Shown here piece by piece: positions 34,005 through 43,101 of a stretch of DNA of 64,000 nt. This DNA comes from Allorhizobium borbori (lineage in GTDB: Bacteria > Pseudomonadota > Alphaproteobacteria > Rhizobiales > Rhizobiaceae). Position numbers and translations under genes: made by a program. Below the pieces are notes generated by a model, which saw only the letters and a program-made list of their open reading frames with translations, was not told the origin of the DNA and ran no database searches. The stretch lies in contig NZ_JACIDU010000005.1 in the NCBI RefSeq assembly GCF_014196535.1, forward strand, positions 184,267 through 248,266, given 5' to 3'. The stretch's first letter is position 1; every line of letters begins with the position of its first letter.

Positions 34005-35239
34005 CGACCATCTTTTACGAGACTTTTCCAGTTGCCCATCTGGCTTTCGCAGGCGAATGGCGCCTGAACTATGACCATAGCTGGGAGACGCGCCGCTCGG
34101 CTTTTCCTGTTTCCCTGACCATGCCGCTGCGCTCTGGTCCTGTTGGCGCCGATAGGTTGCTACCCTGGCTCGCCAATCTCCTCCCGGAAACACACCTTGC
34201 CGAAATCGGCCAACGATTGAAGGTGTCTCCGCAGGACATCGTCGGGCTGCTCGGTCACATTGGACGCGACACCGCAGGCGCCCTTTCAATTGGTGAGCCT
34301 CGAAAGCCGGGCATTCACCTTCAACCCGTGCCGGATGCGGTTGCACTGGAACGCATTTTGAACGAACTACCCGCCAAGCCCTTCCTGGTGGGGGAGCGAG
34401 GCGTATCCATGTCGCTCGCAGGCGTCCAGGAGAAATTACCTGTCTTCGTTGATGAAGGCGGTGGGATTTCAATTCCGGTCGACGGCACACCGTCTACGCA
34501 CATCTTAAAACCGGACACCCGGCATCTGGCCGGAAGCGTTGAAAATGAGGCTTTCTGTCTTGCTCTCGCAAGTGCCTGCGGCCTTGAGGCTGCGGATGCG
34601 ACCATTGGTGTAAGCGGTAAGCGACGTTATCTGCTTGTAAAGCGCTATGATCGCTTCACAGACGTGCAAGGAGAAATCCGTCGCCTGCATCAGGAAGATC
34701 TCTGCCAGCTAACGGGCCATTTCCCGTCGCAAAAATACGAACGATCGATAGCAGGCGGCGGAGTAACCCTGAAAATGATGTTCGACGCCATCAGCGATCT
34801 TGTTTCCCCTGCCGAACGCTCAAAGCTTCTCGACGCTGTGATTTTCAATGTGCTGATCTGTAATTCGGATTCGCACGCGAAGAATTATTCCATTCTCATA
34901 GGGGCCAGTGGATCCGCCAAGTTGGCGCCTCTTTATGACCTGATGTGTGCGGCGGTTTACCATCAGGTTGATCAGAGCCTGCCGCAGGGGGTTGCCGGAC
35001 GGTTCACCGCATCGGACTTGCAGCCAGCGGATTGGCAGGCGTTGGCGGATGAAGCCGGATTAAGCGGCGCATCGACTCTCCGGCGTGTCGACGAACTTGC
35101 AGAGCTTGTCAGCGCCACTTGCGAGGATGTGGCCCCGCAAATTGCTGCCATTGCGGCCGATCCAACGAGGGTTATTGAGAAGGTTACCCACAGCATTCAA
35201 AAACGTTGCCGGCGAATACAGGCGCAAGCCAAAGCGTGA
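34001..35239 (+). CDS. hipA: HipA toxin, serine/threonine kinase, 412 aa
   Basis: The toxin of a HipBA module; relatives phosphorylate glutamyl-tRNA synthetase and cause dormancy. The N-terminal subdomain (1-100) is followed by the kinase core: MSLAGVQEKLPV (ATP-binding, about 137-148), STHILKPDT, the NEAFCLALA helix, VKRYDR, the catalytic LICNSDSHAKNYS (Asp/Asn, about 284-296) and LAPLYDLMC (DFG-like Asp). The length is normal and all motifs are intact. Complete operon of two genes, no downstream partner. Confidence 0.93.
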   Translation: MTTIFYETFPVAHLAFAGEWRLNYDHSWETRRSAFPVSLTMPLRSGPVGADRLLPWLANLLPETHLAEIGQRLKVSPQDIVGLLGHIGRDTAGALSIGEPRKPGIHLQPVPDAVALERILNELPAKPFLVGERGVSMSLAGVQEKLPVFVDEGGGISIPVDGTPSTHILKPDTRHLAGSVENEAFCLALASACGLEAADATIGVSGKRRYLLVKRYDRFTDVQGEIRRLHQEDLCQLTGHFPSQKYERSIAGGGVTLKMMFDAISDLVSPAERSKLLDAVIFNVLICNSDSHAKNYSILIGASGSAKLAPLYDLMCAAVYHQVDQSLPQGVAGRFTASDLQPADWQALADEAGLSGASTLRRVDELAELVSATCEDVAPQIAAIAADPTRVIEKVTHSIQKRCRRIQAQAKA

Positions 35240-35387
35240 TGACGTGAGCCGCCGATAGGATCCAGCGTGAACCGGCAGCTTTGCGCCGCCATTTCGGCGG
35301 TTCGACCGATATTCGCGACTTCCTCAAAGCCGACATTGCTTATAGCGTATCCTCCAAACTTAGGTCGACCAAGCCTGCACGCTGAAG

Positions 35388-36203
35388 TTAGCGGTACCCT
35401 GCCCGACCGCCCGGGATCATGTTGAGCCGCCTAGTGTCCTCCCAATGGCCGCGCACCAGCGCTTCTTCCGCTTCGTAAAGCGCCTCGGCGTCGGTCGTAA
35501 CAGCCATCACCTTGTGGTGGATGTAGGTCACTCGCTTGGCCTCCAGTTCCTCCCGCAGCTTTCGGTGAAACAGCAGGTTGCTGCCCTTGCGCATCGCGCG
35601 CCGATGCTCGGCCCAGCGGGTCTTCCAGCTCCGCGTCGTGATGCCGACGTAGAAGTAGCCATCGACGGGGTAGGAGCCGCCCTCGCCGAAGATATGCTGG
35701 TAGAGGACGAACGACTTCTTCGGCCAGCCATTCGGCGCGATGAGGATGTGCGCAGGTGCCGAGAACAGGATGCTCGGTTCTGTCACGCCTGCGGACGGCA
35801 TGTTGATGTCGAATCTGCGCGCCGCGGCCATGAGCGCGAGGTCGGTCACGAGGTCGAGGCGAATCACGGGCGATAGTATGAGCTCGCCGGCTTGTTGAGG
35901 CTTACCAGACCTATATTCGTCAATGCCGATCGACACGTTCCGGTGTCCCTCGCGCATGCGCTCCTGCGGCACGACGAAATTCAAGCCGTTACGCATCGCG
36001 ACCATGTGAAAATCCGGGACGACGTCGCCAGCTTTGATCCGGATCACGCCACCTGGCTCCCGCGCGCTATTAAGCCAGAACTTACCGTAGTCCGTCTCGC
36101 ACCAGGTGCGTAGCCGCTGCTCAAACTCCCCGCGCAGCCTGTGCATCGAGGTTGGGGTAAGATGCTCCCACCACGCCTTATCGATCGAGACCGGGCCAGC
36201 CAT
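35388..36203 (-). CDS. GIY-YIG nuclease-domain protein, 271 aa
   Basis: The second gene of a two-gene operon with the AAA_13 ATPase. The C-terminal third is a GIY-YIG endonuclease domain: GYFYVGITTR at 182-191, Arg196 and His200 in WKTRWAEHRR, the metal-binding glutamate in LYEAEEALV (about 244-247), and the closing NMIPGG (261-266). The N-terminal 180 residues have no recognised domain and may bind substrate or the ATPase. Its ribosome binding site AGGAG overlaps the TAG stop of the ATPase gene, so translation is coupled. The pairing suggests a nuclease effector controlled by an ATPase sensor. Confidence 0.82.
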   Translation of the reverse strand: MAGPVSIDKAWWEHLTPTSMHRLRGEFEQRLRTWCETDYGKFWLNSAREPGGVIRIKAGDVVPDFHMVAMRNGLNFVVPQERMREGHRNVSIGIDEYRSGKPQQAGELILSPVIRLDLVTDLALMAAARRFDINMPSAGVTEPSILFSAPAHILIAPNGWPKKSFVLYQHIFGEGGSYPVDGYFYVGITTRSWKTRWAEHRRAMRKGSNLLFHRKLREELEAKRVTYIHHKVMAVTTDAEALYEAEEALVRGHWEDTRRLNMIPGGRAGYR

Positions 36204-36206
36204 CTC

Positions 36207-38513
36207 CTATCCACCAACTGGTTGCTCGGGAGCTTGGGTAGGCGGGGCAAGTCGAGCGGGAGGAGCCGCGGCTGCATCCACAGGTACCGCAATCACTCCG
36301 TCATCTTGCGAATCGTCCTCGCTGATGCGCATCATCATCCGGTAGTGCGCGCCGTGCCCTGTGCGCTCGAACACCTCTCTGAACACATGTAGATAGCCTT
36401 GCACGGCATTGTCATCGACGGCAACGTAGATATCGTCGTGCGAGCTGTGCGATCCGTCGTTGATCCACGAGAATAGCGAGGCACAGATCTGGGCGTCGCG
36501 CCCTTCAAAAAGTGCAACGATTTCGTCCTGCTTCAGCCCGCCGAGCACGGTCAGATAGTTCTCGACGATCCGACGCATCGTGTTCTGGATAGTGAGGTTC
36601 GGTCGGTCTGGGTTGCGCACCTCATCCCACAGCAGTTCGTAGGAGGTCTTGACCGGGTTGTAATCGTAGTGGGTGACCGAGGACACATTCTCGCGCTTCC
36701 GAACGATCCAGAAAGTCTCGAACGACCGCGCCTGGCCACGGCGCTCTCGGTCGAAACTGACCTCTTTGTGAAAGTAGATGTTGTGCGTGAGCACGAACAC
36801 CTGCCGTACGTTGCCTACATTCTGCCGCACGTCGGATATGACCTTCCGGATCAGCGCACTGACGACGAACAGGACGTCAGCGTCGAGACTCGAGACGGGA
36901 TCGTCGAATACCACAACCTTCTCGACTGCGGTGCCGGTGGACGAGGTACTGCCAGCTAGTTGGTGATAGAAGTAGAGGAAGGTGATGAAAGAGCGCTCAC
37001 CCTCGCTCAAGGAGTAAGCTGCATCGCTCCCGTCCAGTCGAACAAGGCGATACATGTCGTCGCGCTCACCAGCCACCTCGAGGCGGAAGTTGGAGAAGCC
37101 ATACTGGCTGAGTATCCGATTGATGGAATCGACCGTCGGGCGAACGCTTGTGATCGTCTCTTCGATCGCGGAAAGTTGGCGTCTTAGGTCCGCTCGCCGC
37201 GTGGTCTTGTCGCCCATGCTGCGACGCATACCGTCGATCGCGCGGTTAAGATTGCTGGCCGTGGTCTGGTAGGTTTCGAGATCCGTGCGTCGTTCCTCGA
37301 CGACAAACCTCCATATCTGCGCGGTCAGCGCCGACTTCGCACTCGCGAGGTTGCGGATGGTGGTGTTATACTGCTCCGTTGCATCATTCGCGGCTGCAAT
37401 CAGGGCGGTGATCGCAGCCGTCAACTCGACCGTAGCGTCTAGTTCTACCACACCACTCGGCTCCTTCCGTTTCGCCATAATGCGTTCAATGTTGAGTTCG
37501 AAAGCAGTCTTCAGCGCCGCGGAGCGTTCGCCGAGGATGACTGCGTCCACAAACCTATGTGGCGCCGCAATGAGGGCGTCAATGCGGGCGATGACGGCAT
37601 TGACAGCCTGCTCATACGACGCCGCGAGAAGGTCAATTGAGGCGAGATCAGCCTCATACTGCTCGTCGAAGAACGCGTTGAGATCATCAAGCAGTCCGGC
37701 GGGTGCTGGTTGTTGGCAGAATGGACATGGGCCGTCGGCCTCGGCCAGATATCCAACGCCCTGCTTGACCCAATCGCTGTTGCCAAGGCGGCCGATGAGA
37801 GCGGCCACGACCACGTCGTCGCGGCCCACAACGCTGCGCGCGAGGATCGGAGAAGCCTCCAGACCCGCGAAGCGGTCAAAGGAAATCGGAGCGATCGCGA
37901 TCTCCGGCGTCGCGGCATCCTGGAAGACGGTCGCCGCCTCCGCTGTCAGGGCGTCCAGCGTCTTCAACTTCGAAATGTTACGCTCTGCCTCGGCCAACAG
38001 TTTCGTGCAGAAGTCGCTCTTCTTGCCACGGTAGCCCGTGAAGGCGTCCATGAACGCGTCCTTGTGGTCGATCTGCGACTTCCAGCACGCATCGATCAGT
38101 GCTGCTCGCGCTGCCGCAAGTTCGGCCTCGCGGCCGCCGGTACCGTCCTCTCCCACAAGATTCCGGCGCAGGTTGACGATGTCGCTATCAAGTCCTGCGA
38201 TCTCGCCCGTAAGGCGTTCTATCTCCGCCACCGCCCGGGTCGAATCCTCACCGAGCGTAAAGATGCCCTGCATCTGGTCGCCAAAGCTGGCCTCGGCGAA
38301 ATCTCGGTTGAAGACCAATGTCGCAAGCTCGCGTCCGTCGCGCCAATTGACAGTATATCCCGCACAGATCGACGGGTCGTGGACCGCGCGCGAGATCGTC
38401 GTCTTGCCGCAGCCATTGTGACCGAACAGGTAGTTGATCTTCTTCAGGTCCGTCAGCCGCTCGCCAGTGGCCGGATAGGTCGCCACGTTGGCGATCTCGA
38501 TGTCGGTGATCAA
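36207..38513 (-). CDS. AAA_13 family ATPase with candidate zinc hook, 768 aa
   Basis: An SMC/ABC-like ATPase of the AAA_13 group, the group that contains the anticodon nuclease PrrC. Walker A GHNGCGKTT is at 31-39; a long coiled region (90-460) is interrupted by CPFC at 263-266, like the zinc hook of RloC/Rad50; ABC signature SLSEGERS at 501-508; Walker B VVVFDDP at 533-539; and the H-loop in LTHN (His577). Arg647 and Glu651 are followed by a DGSHSSH cluster at 686-692. This recalls the Arg-Glu-His triad of PrrC with the same R-to-E spacing, but homology is unproven. It starts with TTG (38513) behind GGGGGA. Likely a DNA-damage or phage sensor acting with the GIY-YIG gene. Confidence 0.85.
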   Translation of the reverse strand: MITDIEIANVATYPATGERLTDLKKINYLFGHNGCGKTTISRAVHDPSICAGYTVNWRDGRELATLVFNRDFAEASFGDQMQGIFTLGEDSTRAVAEIERLTGEIAGLDSDIVNLRRNLVGEDGTGGREAELAAARAALIDACWKSQIDHKDAFMDAFTGYRGKKSDFCTKLLAEAERNISKLKTLDALTAEAATVFQDAATPEIAIAPISFDRFAGLEASPILARSVVGRDDVVVAALIGRLGNSDWVKQGVGYLAEADGPCPFCQQPAPAGLLDDLNAFFDEQYEADLASIDLLAASYEQAVNAVIARIDALIAAPHRFVDAVILGERSAALKTAFELNIERIMAKRKEPSGVVELDATVELTAAITALIAAANDATEQYNTTIRNLASAKSALTAQIWRFVVEERRTDLETYQTTASNLNRAIDGMRRSMGDKTTRRADLRRQLSAIEETITSVRPTVDSINRILSQYGFSNFRLEVAGERDDMYRLVRLDGSDAAYSLSEGERSFITFLYFYHQLAGSTSSTGTAVEKVVVFDDPVSSLDADVLFVVSALIRKVISDVRQNVGNVRQVFVLTHNIYFHKEVSFDRERRGQARSFETFWIVRKRENVSSVTHYDYNPVKTSYELLWDEVRNPDRPNLTIQNTMRRIVENYLTVLGGLKQDEIVALFEGRDAQICASLFSWINDGSHSSHDDIYVAVDDNAVQGYLHVFREVFERTGHGAHYRMMMRISEDDSQDDGVIAVPVDAAAAPPARLAPPTQAPEQPVGG

Positions 38514-39044
38514 GCGATTTCCCCCAATACCACTCCGCCCGCGATATTATCTCCAGACGACCGCATAATTGACGTAGAAATATTACCCAACCCACGTCGT
38601 CGCGGAGCATCTAAGAAACAACCCTGGCTGGCAAGAAATTTTTTGCAAGGTATCTAAGAGGCAAGTGGGCGTCATGCGTTTACCGATATTCTGTGGGATA
38701 ACTATTTCGCAATCCTGAGCCTGCCTCGCCTGCGTCTGCTGGGTTCTAGTGCCAACCCGGATCCTGTTCGGGGGAGCCGGAACGCGGGGTCTCGGCTAGT
38801 CAGCGACATGATCTGCGCACGTTTTGCGTCACCAAGTTACGCGGAGGCGAGACTACGCCCGTTGGTCACGACAATCTCATGGTTCTCATGTTCGTCGCGT
38901 GCGGTCCGCCGGAGGAGATTCGAACCGGTGGTTCATGTTTCGAATGCTATGTGGATGTCTACTTTCTCGACCTTGCTCATCGGAACCGGACTGACAGCTT
39001 GCGGCCCCATTGCGGTCGCTCGCCGCTTACCGATTTACATCGGC
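38514..39044. other. Gene-free stretch between the defence-like operon and the XRE gene
   Basis: I see no supported gene. The 60 bases next to 38514 are A+T-rich and should contain the promoter of the ATPase operon. Open frames on the plus strand at 38808-39155 are antisense to the XRE gene and have no motif. Confidence 0.45.
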
Positions 39045-39272
39045 TCAGCTTGGACTCCGAAACCGCACGCCTACACCGCCACCATTCTCCGGAATGAACT
39101 CGATACCGGCTTCTTCCAGCTTTTCTTGAATGCGTGCGAGCGTCTTTTCGCGTAGTTCTTCTCCACGCTCAAGCCGAACAATTGTCTGCGTCGAAACGCC
39201 TGCAGCTTTAGCAAGCTCCACAACACCCCATCCCAACGCGGTACGCGCGAGCTTACATTGAATTGGCTTCAT
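39045..39272 (-). CDS. XRE-family small regulator, 75 aa
   Basis: A single-domain Cro/CI-type DNA-binding protein. The helix-turn-helix is ALGWGVVELAKAAGVSTQTIVRLERGEELREKTLARIQEKLEEAGIEFI, with recognition helix VSTQTIVRLERG at about 26-37. It ends in a short GGGVGVRF strand seen in similar rhizobial regulators. A perfect 19-base palindrome abuts its start codon, pointing to autorepression. Confidence 0.85.
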   Translation of the reverse strand: MKPIQCKLARTALGWGVVELAKAAGVSTQTIVRLERGEELREKTLARIQEKLEEAGIEFIPENGGGVGVRFRSPS

Positions 39273-39291
39273 ATCACCATACGATGGTGAT
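39273..39291. promoter_or_regulatory. Perfect palindromic operator at the XRE start
   Basis: ATCACCATACGATGGTGAT: eight-base perfect arms with an ACG centre, touching the start codon of the small XRE gene. A bound repressor here would block translation initiation or transcription of its own gene, and could also control transcription running rightward. Confidence 0.7.
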
Positions 39292-39634
39292 TTTGGTTGC
39301 GCGGCATAGGGTCTTCCTGTAGGTCTTTTCTTGCAAGCAGTCAGATAGCGTGTTGGAGCACGCCACCTGACCTAACCACAATCAAGCTGGTAGGAGCTCG
39401 GATCATGGCTGATTCTGAGAATAGCAGAACTTTGCCTGCAATTATCCAAAGAAACCTTTCCACACGCAACGACCGCCTCTTTTTGTAGCCCGCTGCAAAC
39501 AGGTCGCATCGTCCTGCCGGCTGTATTTTGCCGGCCTGCCCGGGGCATCTGTTCCGTGGTCGCGGTTACGTGCGCGGTGAAAGCCCCTTCATTGCGGCAG
39601 GTCGGACGCTAAAAATCAACAAGGGAACATGAGA
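39292..39634 (+). other. Upstream region of the ABC importer operon
   Basis: No gene supported. An inverted GCCGGC pair lies around 39518-39540 and the region just ahead of 39635 carries AAGGGA as ribosome binding site. The promoter for the five-gene transport operon should lie here. Confidence 0.45.
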
Positions 39635-41227
39635 ATGGCTTTCAAGCATCAATTTCGCACGTCCGTATTTGCCGTGGCGCTCGTCGTAGCGGCTTCGGGA
39701 GGCCTCTTCGGGACGGTCGCATTAGCGGAGGATTTGCGCGTGGGAACGCAGTTCAAGCTGATGACGCTCGACCCGCATTATGCCGATCTCAGCGAAACCA
39801 ACTCCCTGCTGTCCCATATCTACGAGCATCTCGTCACCCAGGATGCACAGATGAACCCGCAGCCGCAGCTGGCAACATCGTGGAAGCGTTTGTCGCAAAC
39901 GCAATGGGAGTTCAAGCTGAGGGAGGGCGTCAAGTTCCACGATGGTTCGCCCCTCACCACTCAGGATGTCATTTACTCGATCGAGCGAATCCGCGACTTT
40001 CTGAAACCACCAAGCGGCGGCTATCGCTCCTACACCCAGGCGATCAAGTCCGTTACGGCACCCGATCCGTTGACCGTTGTCATCGAAACGACCAACGACA
40101 TTCCGACCTTGCCGCTCATGATGACACCGATTTTCATCATGCCGCACAAGGCGGATGGTTTCGCGACCACCGAGGCGCTGAATGCCGCAGCCAAGCCTGT
40201 CGGTACCGGGCCCTACAAGTTTGAAAGCTGGCAATCGGGCGAAACCCTGAACCTGGTGCGTAACGATGCCTATTGGGGTGCAGCACCGGCATGGTCGAAT
40301 GTGCGGTTTCGCGTCATCGAAAGCCCGGCGGCGCGTGTCGCGGCATTGACAACGGGTGATGTCGACGTCGCCGACTATATTCCGGCTCGCGATGTGGCGG
40401 GCCTCGAACAGCGTGGCGTCAAGGTTGAAAGCACCGCCGCCGCCCGCTCGAATTTCCTGCAGTTCGATCTCGACCGAGATAAGCTGCCGGGTGTCACCGA
40501 CAAGGCCGGCAAGGAAATCGGGAACCCCTTCAAGGACAAGCGTGTCCGTCAGGCTCTCACCATGGCCTCGGATCGCGCTTTCATCGCGGACAAGATCCTG
40601 CTCGGCTATGGCACCGCGGCAGCACAGATCTTCCCGCCCGGTCTGGCTGGTACGTCTGAAAACCTGAAGGTGACGCCGCCAGACTATGAAGGTGCAAAGA
40701 CACTTCTTGCGGAGGCCGGATTTCCGGATGGCTTCAATGTCGTGCTTGCCGGACCCGGCGGTCGCTACCCCGGCGACAGCGAGTCCCTGCAGTCGATTGC
40801 GCAAAACTGGGCCCGGATCGGTGTGAATGTCCAGCCGGTCGTCTCACCCTTTTCCGTCTACACCACGAAGCGTTCGAACGGCGATTACCCCGCCTGGTAT
40901 GGCGGTTGCTCCGGCGAGGCCGTCACCTTCTGCCTCGGCGCCATTCTGGGCTCCGCCGATACGGGTGCCGGAACGGGGTCGCTGAATTTCGGGAAGTACA
41001 AGAACCCGGAATTCGATGCCATGCTGGCCAAGGCAATGACCATGGAAGACGGCCCCGATCGCAATGCGGCGCTGGCCAAGGCGACTGAGTTCGTCATGGC
41101 CGATTATCCCACCCTGCCCCTCTATCATTTTCACCTGATCGTCGGACATGGCCAGAAGGTCAGCTCCTATGCAGTCCATCCGCGTGGATGGACAACCGCC
41201 ATGCAGGCGGCCCCCTCGAGCAAGTGA
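39635..41227 (+). CDS. ABC importer substrate-binding protein (SBP family 5), 530 aa
   Basis: The periplasmic binding protein of a peptide/nickel/opine-type importer. A Sec signal peptide is present (FRTSVFAVALVVAASGGLFGTVALA, cleavage near AEDL). The family 5 pattern follows: PQLATSWK, WEFKLREGVKFHDGSPLTTQDVIYSIERI, GTGPYKFESWQSGE, and KDKRVRQALTMASDR. ATG 39635 fits AAGGGA spacing better than 39629. First gene of an operon with two permeases, a double ATPase and a CapA-like protein. The substrate could be a peptide or an opine. Confidence 0.92.
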   Translation: MAFKHQFRTSVFAVALVVAASGGLFGTVALAEDLRVGTQFKLMTLDPHYADLSETNSLLSHIYEHLVTQDAQMNPQPQLATSWKRLSQTQWEFKLREGVKFHDGSPLTTQDVIYSIERIRDFLKPPSGGYRSYTQAIKSVTAPDPLTVVIETTNDIPTLPLMMTPIFIMPHKADGFATTEALNAAAKPVGTGPYKFESWQSGETLNLVRNDAYWGAAPAWSNVRFRVIESPAARVAALTTGDVDVADYIPARDVAGLEQRGVKVESTAAARSNFLQFDLDRDKLPGVTDKAGKEIGNPFKDKRVRQALTMASDRAFIADKILLGYGTAAAQIFPPGLAGTSENLKVTPPDYEGAKTLLAEAGFPDGFNVVLAGPGGRYPGDSESLQSIAQNWARIGVNVQPVVSPFSVYTTKRSNGDYPAWYGGCSGEAVTFCLGAILGSADTGAGTGSLNFGKYKNPEFDAMLAKAMTMEDGPDRNAALAKATEFVMADYPTLPLYHFHLIVGHGQKVSSYAVHPRGWTTAMQAAPSSK

Positions 41228-41237
41228 GGGGTCACCG

Positions 41238-42209
41238 ATGATGACCATTGTTATTGGAAGGCTTTCACAAGCCTTCCTTCTCCTTCTCGTCATGTCGGTG
41301 ATCGCGTTTGCCGGCATTCACAGCGTCGGCAACCCCGTTTTCAACATCGTCAATATCGAGACGGCGACGCCTGACGACATTCGAAACGCAACAATCGCGC
41401 TTGGCCTCGATCAGCCGTTCTGGTGGCAGTATTTTCTGTTCATGAAGAATGTCCTCAGCGGCAACTTCGGGACCTCGTACATCTATCATCTGCCGGCATT
41501 TTCGCTTGTCATGAGCAAACTGCCTGCCACATTCGAACTCGCTGTAATCGCAATGCTGATTGCAGCGCCTTGCGGTACTTTGATTGGTCTGGTGGCGGGA
41601 CGTCACCAGGGCGGACTGTTCGATCGCGTTGTTCTCAGGGCCAGCGTCTTTGCCCTGAGCATTCCCTCCTTCTGGCTGAGCATGATGCTGATCCTGCTTG
41701 GCGCCATTCTGCTCGGATGGTTCCCTGCGAGCGGTCGCGGCACAACGGCTGTTTGGTTTGGCATGGAATGGAGCGCCCTCACCTCAGATGGATGGCGACG
41801 CCTGACACTGCCGGCCCTCGCACTGGCGTTGCCGAACATCGCATTGATCGCGCGGCTTGCTCGTGCTGGCGCGATCGAAGTTGAAGGCCAGGACTTCATC
41901 CGGTTCTGCCGCGCCAAGGGCCTGTCACCTCAGCGTATCCTGTTCAGACACACCCTGCCCAACATCAGCATTCCGATCGTCACGATTATCGGCATGCAGT
42001 TCGGCGGCATGCTGGCTTTCGCCGTTGTGGTGGAAACCATTTTCGCATGGCCGGGCGTCGGCAAGCTCCTGATCGATTCCATCCAGCTCCTGGATCGGCC
42101 CGTCGTCATGGCGACGCTGACCTTCGTTTCCGTTGTCTTCGTTGGGCTGAACGCTCTCGTCGATCTCTTTTATGCCGTGCTCGATCCGCGCGTGCGTCTT
42201 TCCACATGA
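41238..42209 (+). CDS. ABC importer permease 1 (DppB-like), 323 aa
   Basis: An inner-membrane permease with six hydrophobic segments. The N-terminal helix is IGRLSQAFLLLLVMSVIAFAGIHSVGNP, the transmembrane core spans about 95-320, and the cytoplasmic EAA loop reads RLARAGAIEVEGQDFIRFCRAKGLSPQRILFRHTLPN (contacts the ATPase). ATG 41238 follows GTGAGGGG; the longer frame to 41148 is a shadow. Confidence 0.92.
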   Translation: MMTIVIGRLSQAFLLLLVMSVIAFAGIHSVGNPVFNIVNIETATPDDIRNATIALGLDQPFWWQYFLFMKNVLSGNFGTSYIYHLPAFSLVMSKLPATFELAVIAMLIAAPCGTLIGLVAGRHQGGLFDRVVLRASVFALSIPSFWLSMMLILLGAILLGWFPASGRGTTAVWFGMEWSALTSDGWRRLTLPALALALPNIALIARLARAGAIEVEGQDFIRFCRAKGLSPQRILFRHTLPNISIPIVTIIGMQFGGMLAFAVVVETIFAWPGVGKLLIDSIQLLDRPVVMATLTFVSVVFVGLNALVDLFYAVLDPRVRLST

Positions 42210-42219
42210 GGAGAACCCC

Positions 42220-43101
42220 ATGACGACAGAGACACTTCGATTGCTTTGGAAGTCGCGACGTGAGTATTGCTTCACCCTGTCCGGATTGCTGCTAGCGAGC
42301 TACTTCATCGTTGCCGTGACGGCACCGTTCATCGCGCCGCAAGATCCCTATGATCCCTTGCAGATCCAGGCTTGGGAGGCGTCCTCACCACCTGGCACCC
42401 ATTCCGGGAGCGGGTTCGTTTACTGGCTCGGGACCGATGGTCTCGGGCGGGACATTGTCAGCACCATCCTTTATGGATTGCGTATCAGCCTGTTCGTCTC
42501 GATCACCAGCACGCTGATCGCGGCCTTCATCGGACTGACATTGGGCGTCAGTGCGGCCTATTTTGGCAAGTGGGTTGATGCGGTGATCATGCGGGTCGTT
42601 GACCTCCAGCTTAGCCTTCCTACCATATTGGTCGCCTTGATCGCGATCGTCACGCTTGGTCCTGGTATCGATCGCATCATCCTGGCGATCGTCATCGTCC
42701 AATGGGCGACCTATGCCCGGTTGGCACGCGGTGTTGCGCTTAGCGAAATCGGTAAATCCTATATGGACGCGGCACGCCTGCTTCGCTTGCCGAAGAGGCG
42801 CGTCATTCTGCGGCATCTCCTTCCGAACAGCATGGCACCGGCGATCACCCTGATACCGATCGAACTGGGGCACGCCATTGCTCTCGAGGCGACCCTGTCG
42901 TTTCTCGGATTGGGTGTTCCCGTCGACAAGCCTTCACTCGGTTCGACCGTGGCGAACGGCTTTCAATACCTGTTGACCGGTCAGTACTGGATCAGCCTTT
43001 TCCCCGGCATTGCTCTCTTCGCCCTTATCGCAAGCATCAATTTTGCGAGCGAGGACATTCGTCACCGGCTGAATCCGAGGAGCCGCTCCCATGGTGTGTG
43101 A
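42220..43101 (+). CDS. ABC importer permease 2 (DppC-like), 293 aa
   Basis: The partner permease. It has an N-terminal membrane helix (YCFTLSGLLLASYFIVAVTAPFI), the family's GTDGLGRDIVSTILYGLRISL motif, and an EAA loop ARGVALSEIGKSYMDAARLLRLPKRRVILRHLLPN. GAGGAGAAC precedes ATG 42220. Its stop overlaps the next gene by 11 bases. Confidence 0.92.
   Translation: MTTETLRLLWKSRREYCFTLSGLLLASYFIVAVTAPFIAPQDPYDPLQIQAWEASSPPGTHSGSGFVYWLGTDGLGRDIVSTILYGLRISLFVSITSTLIAAFIGLTLGVSAAYFGKWVDAVIMRVVDLQLSLPTILVALIAIVTLGPGIDRIILAIVIVQWATYARLARGVALSEIGKSYMDAARLLRLPKRRVILRHLLPNSMAPAITLIPIELGHAIALEATLSFLGLGVPVDKPSLGSTVANGFQYLLTGQYWISLFPGIALFALIASINFASEDIRHRLNPRSRSHGV

Noticed and set aside
37710..38657. 315-codon plus-strand frame opposite the AAA_13 ATPase
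   Set aside because: Antisense to the ATPase, which has Walker A, signature and Walker B motifs in order; no motif in the plus frame.
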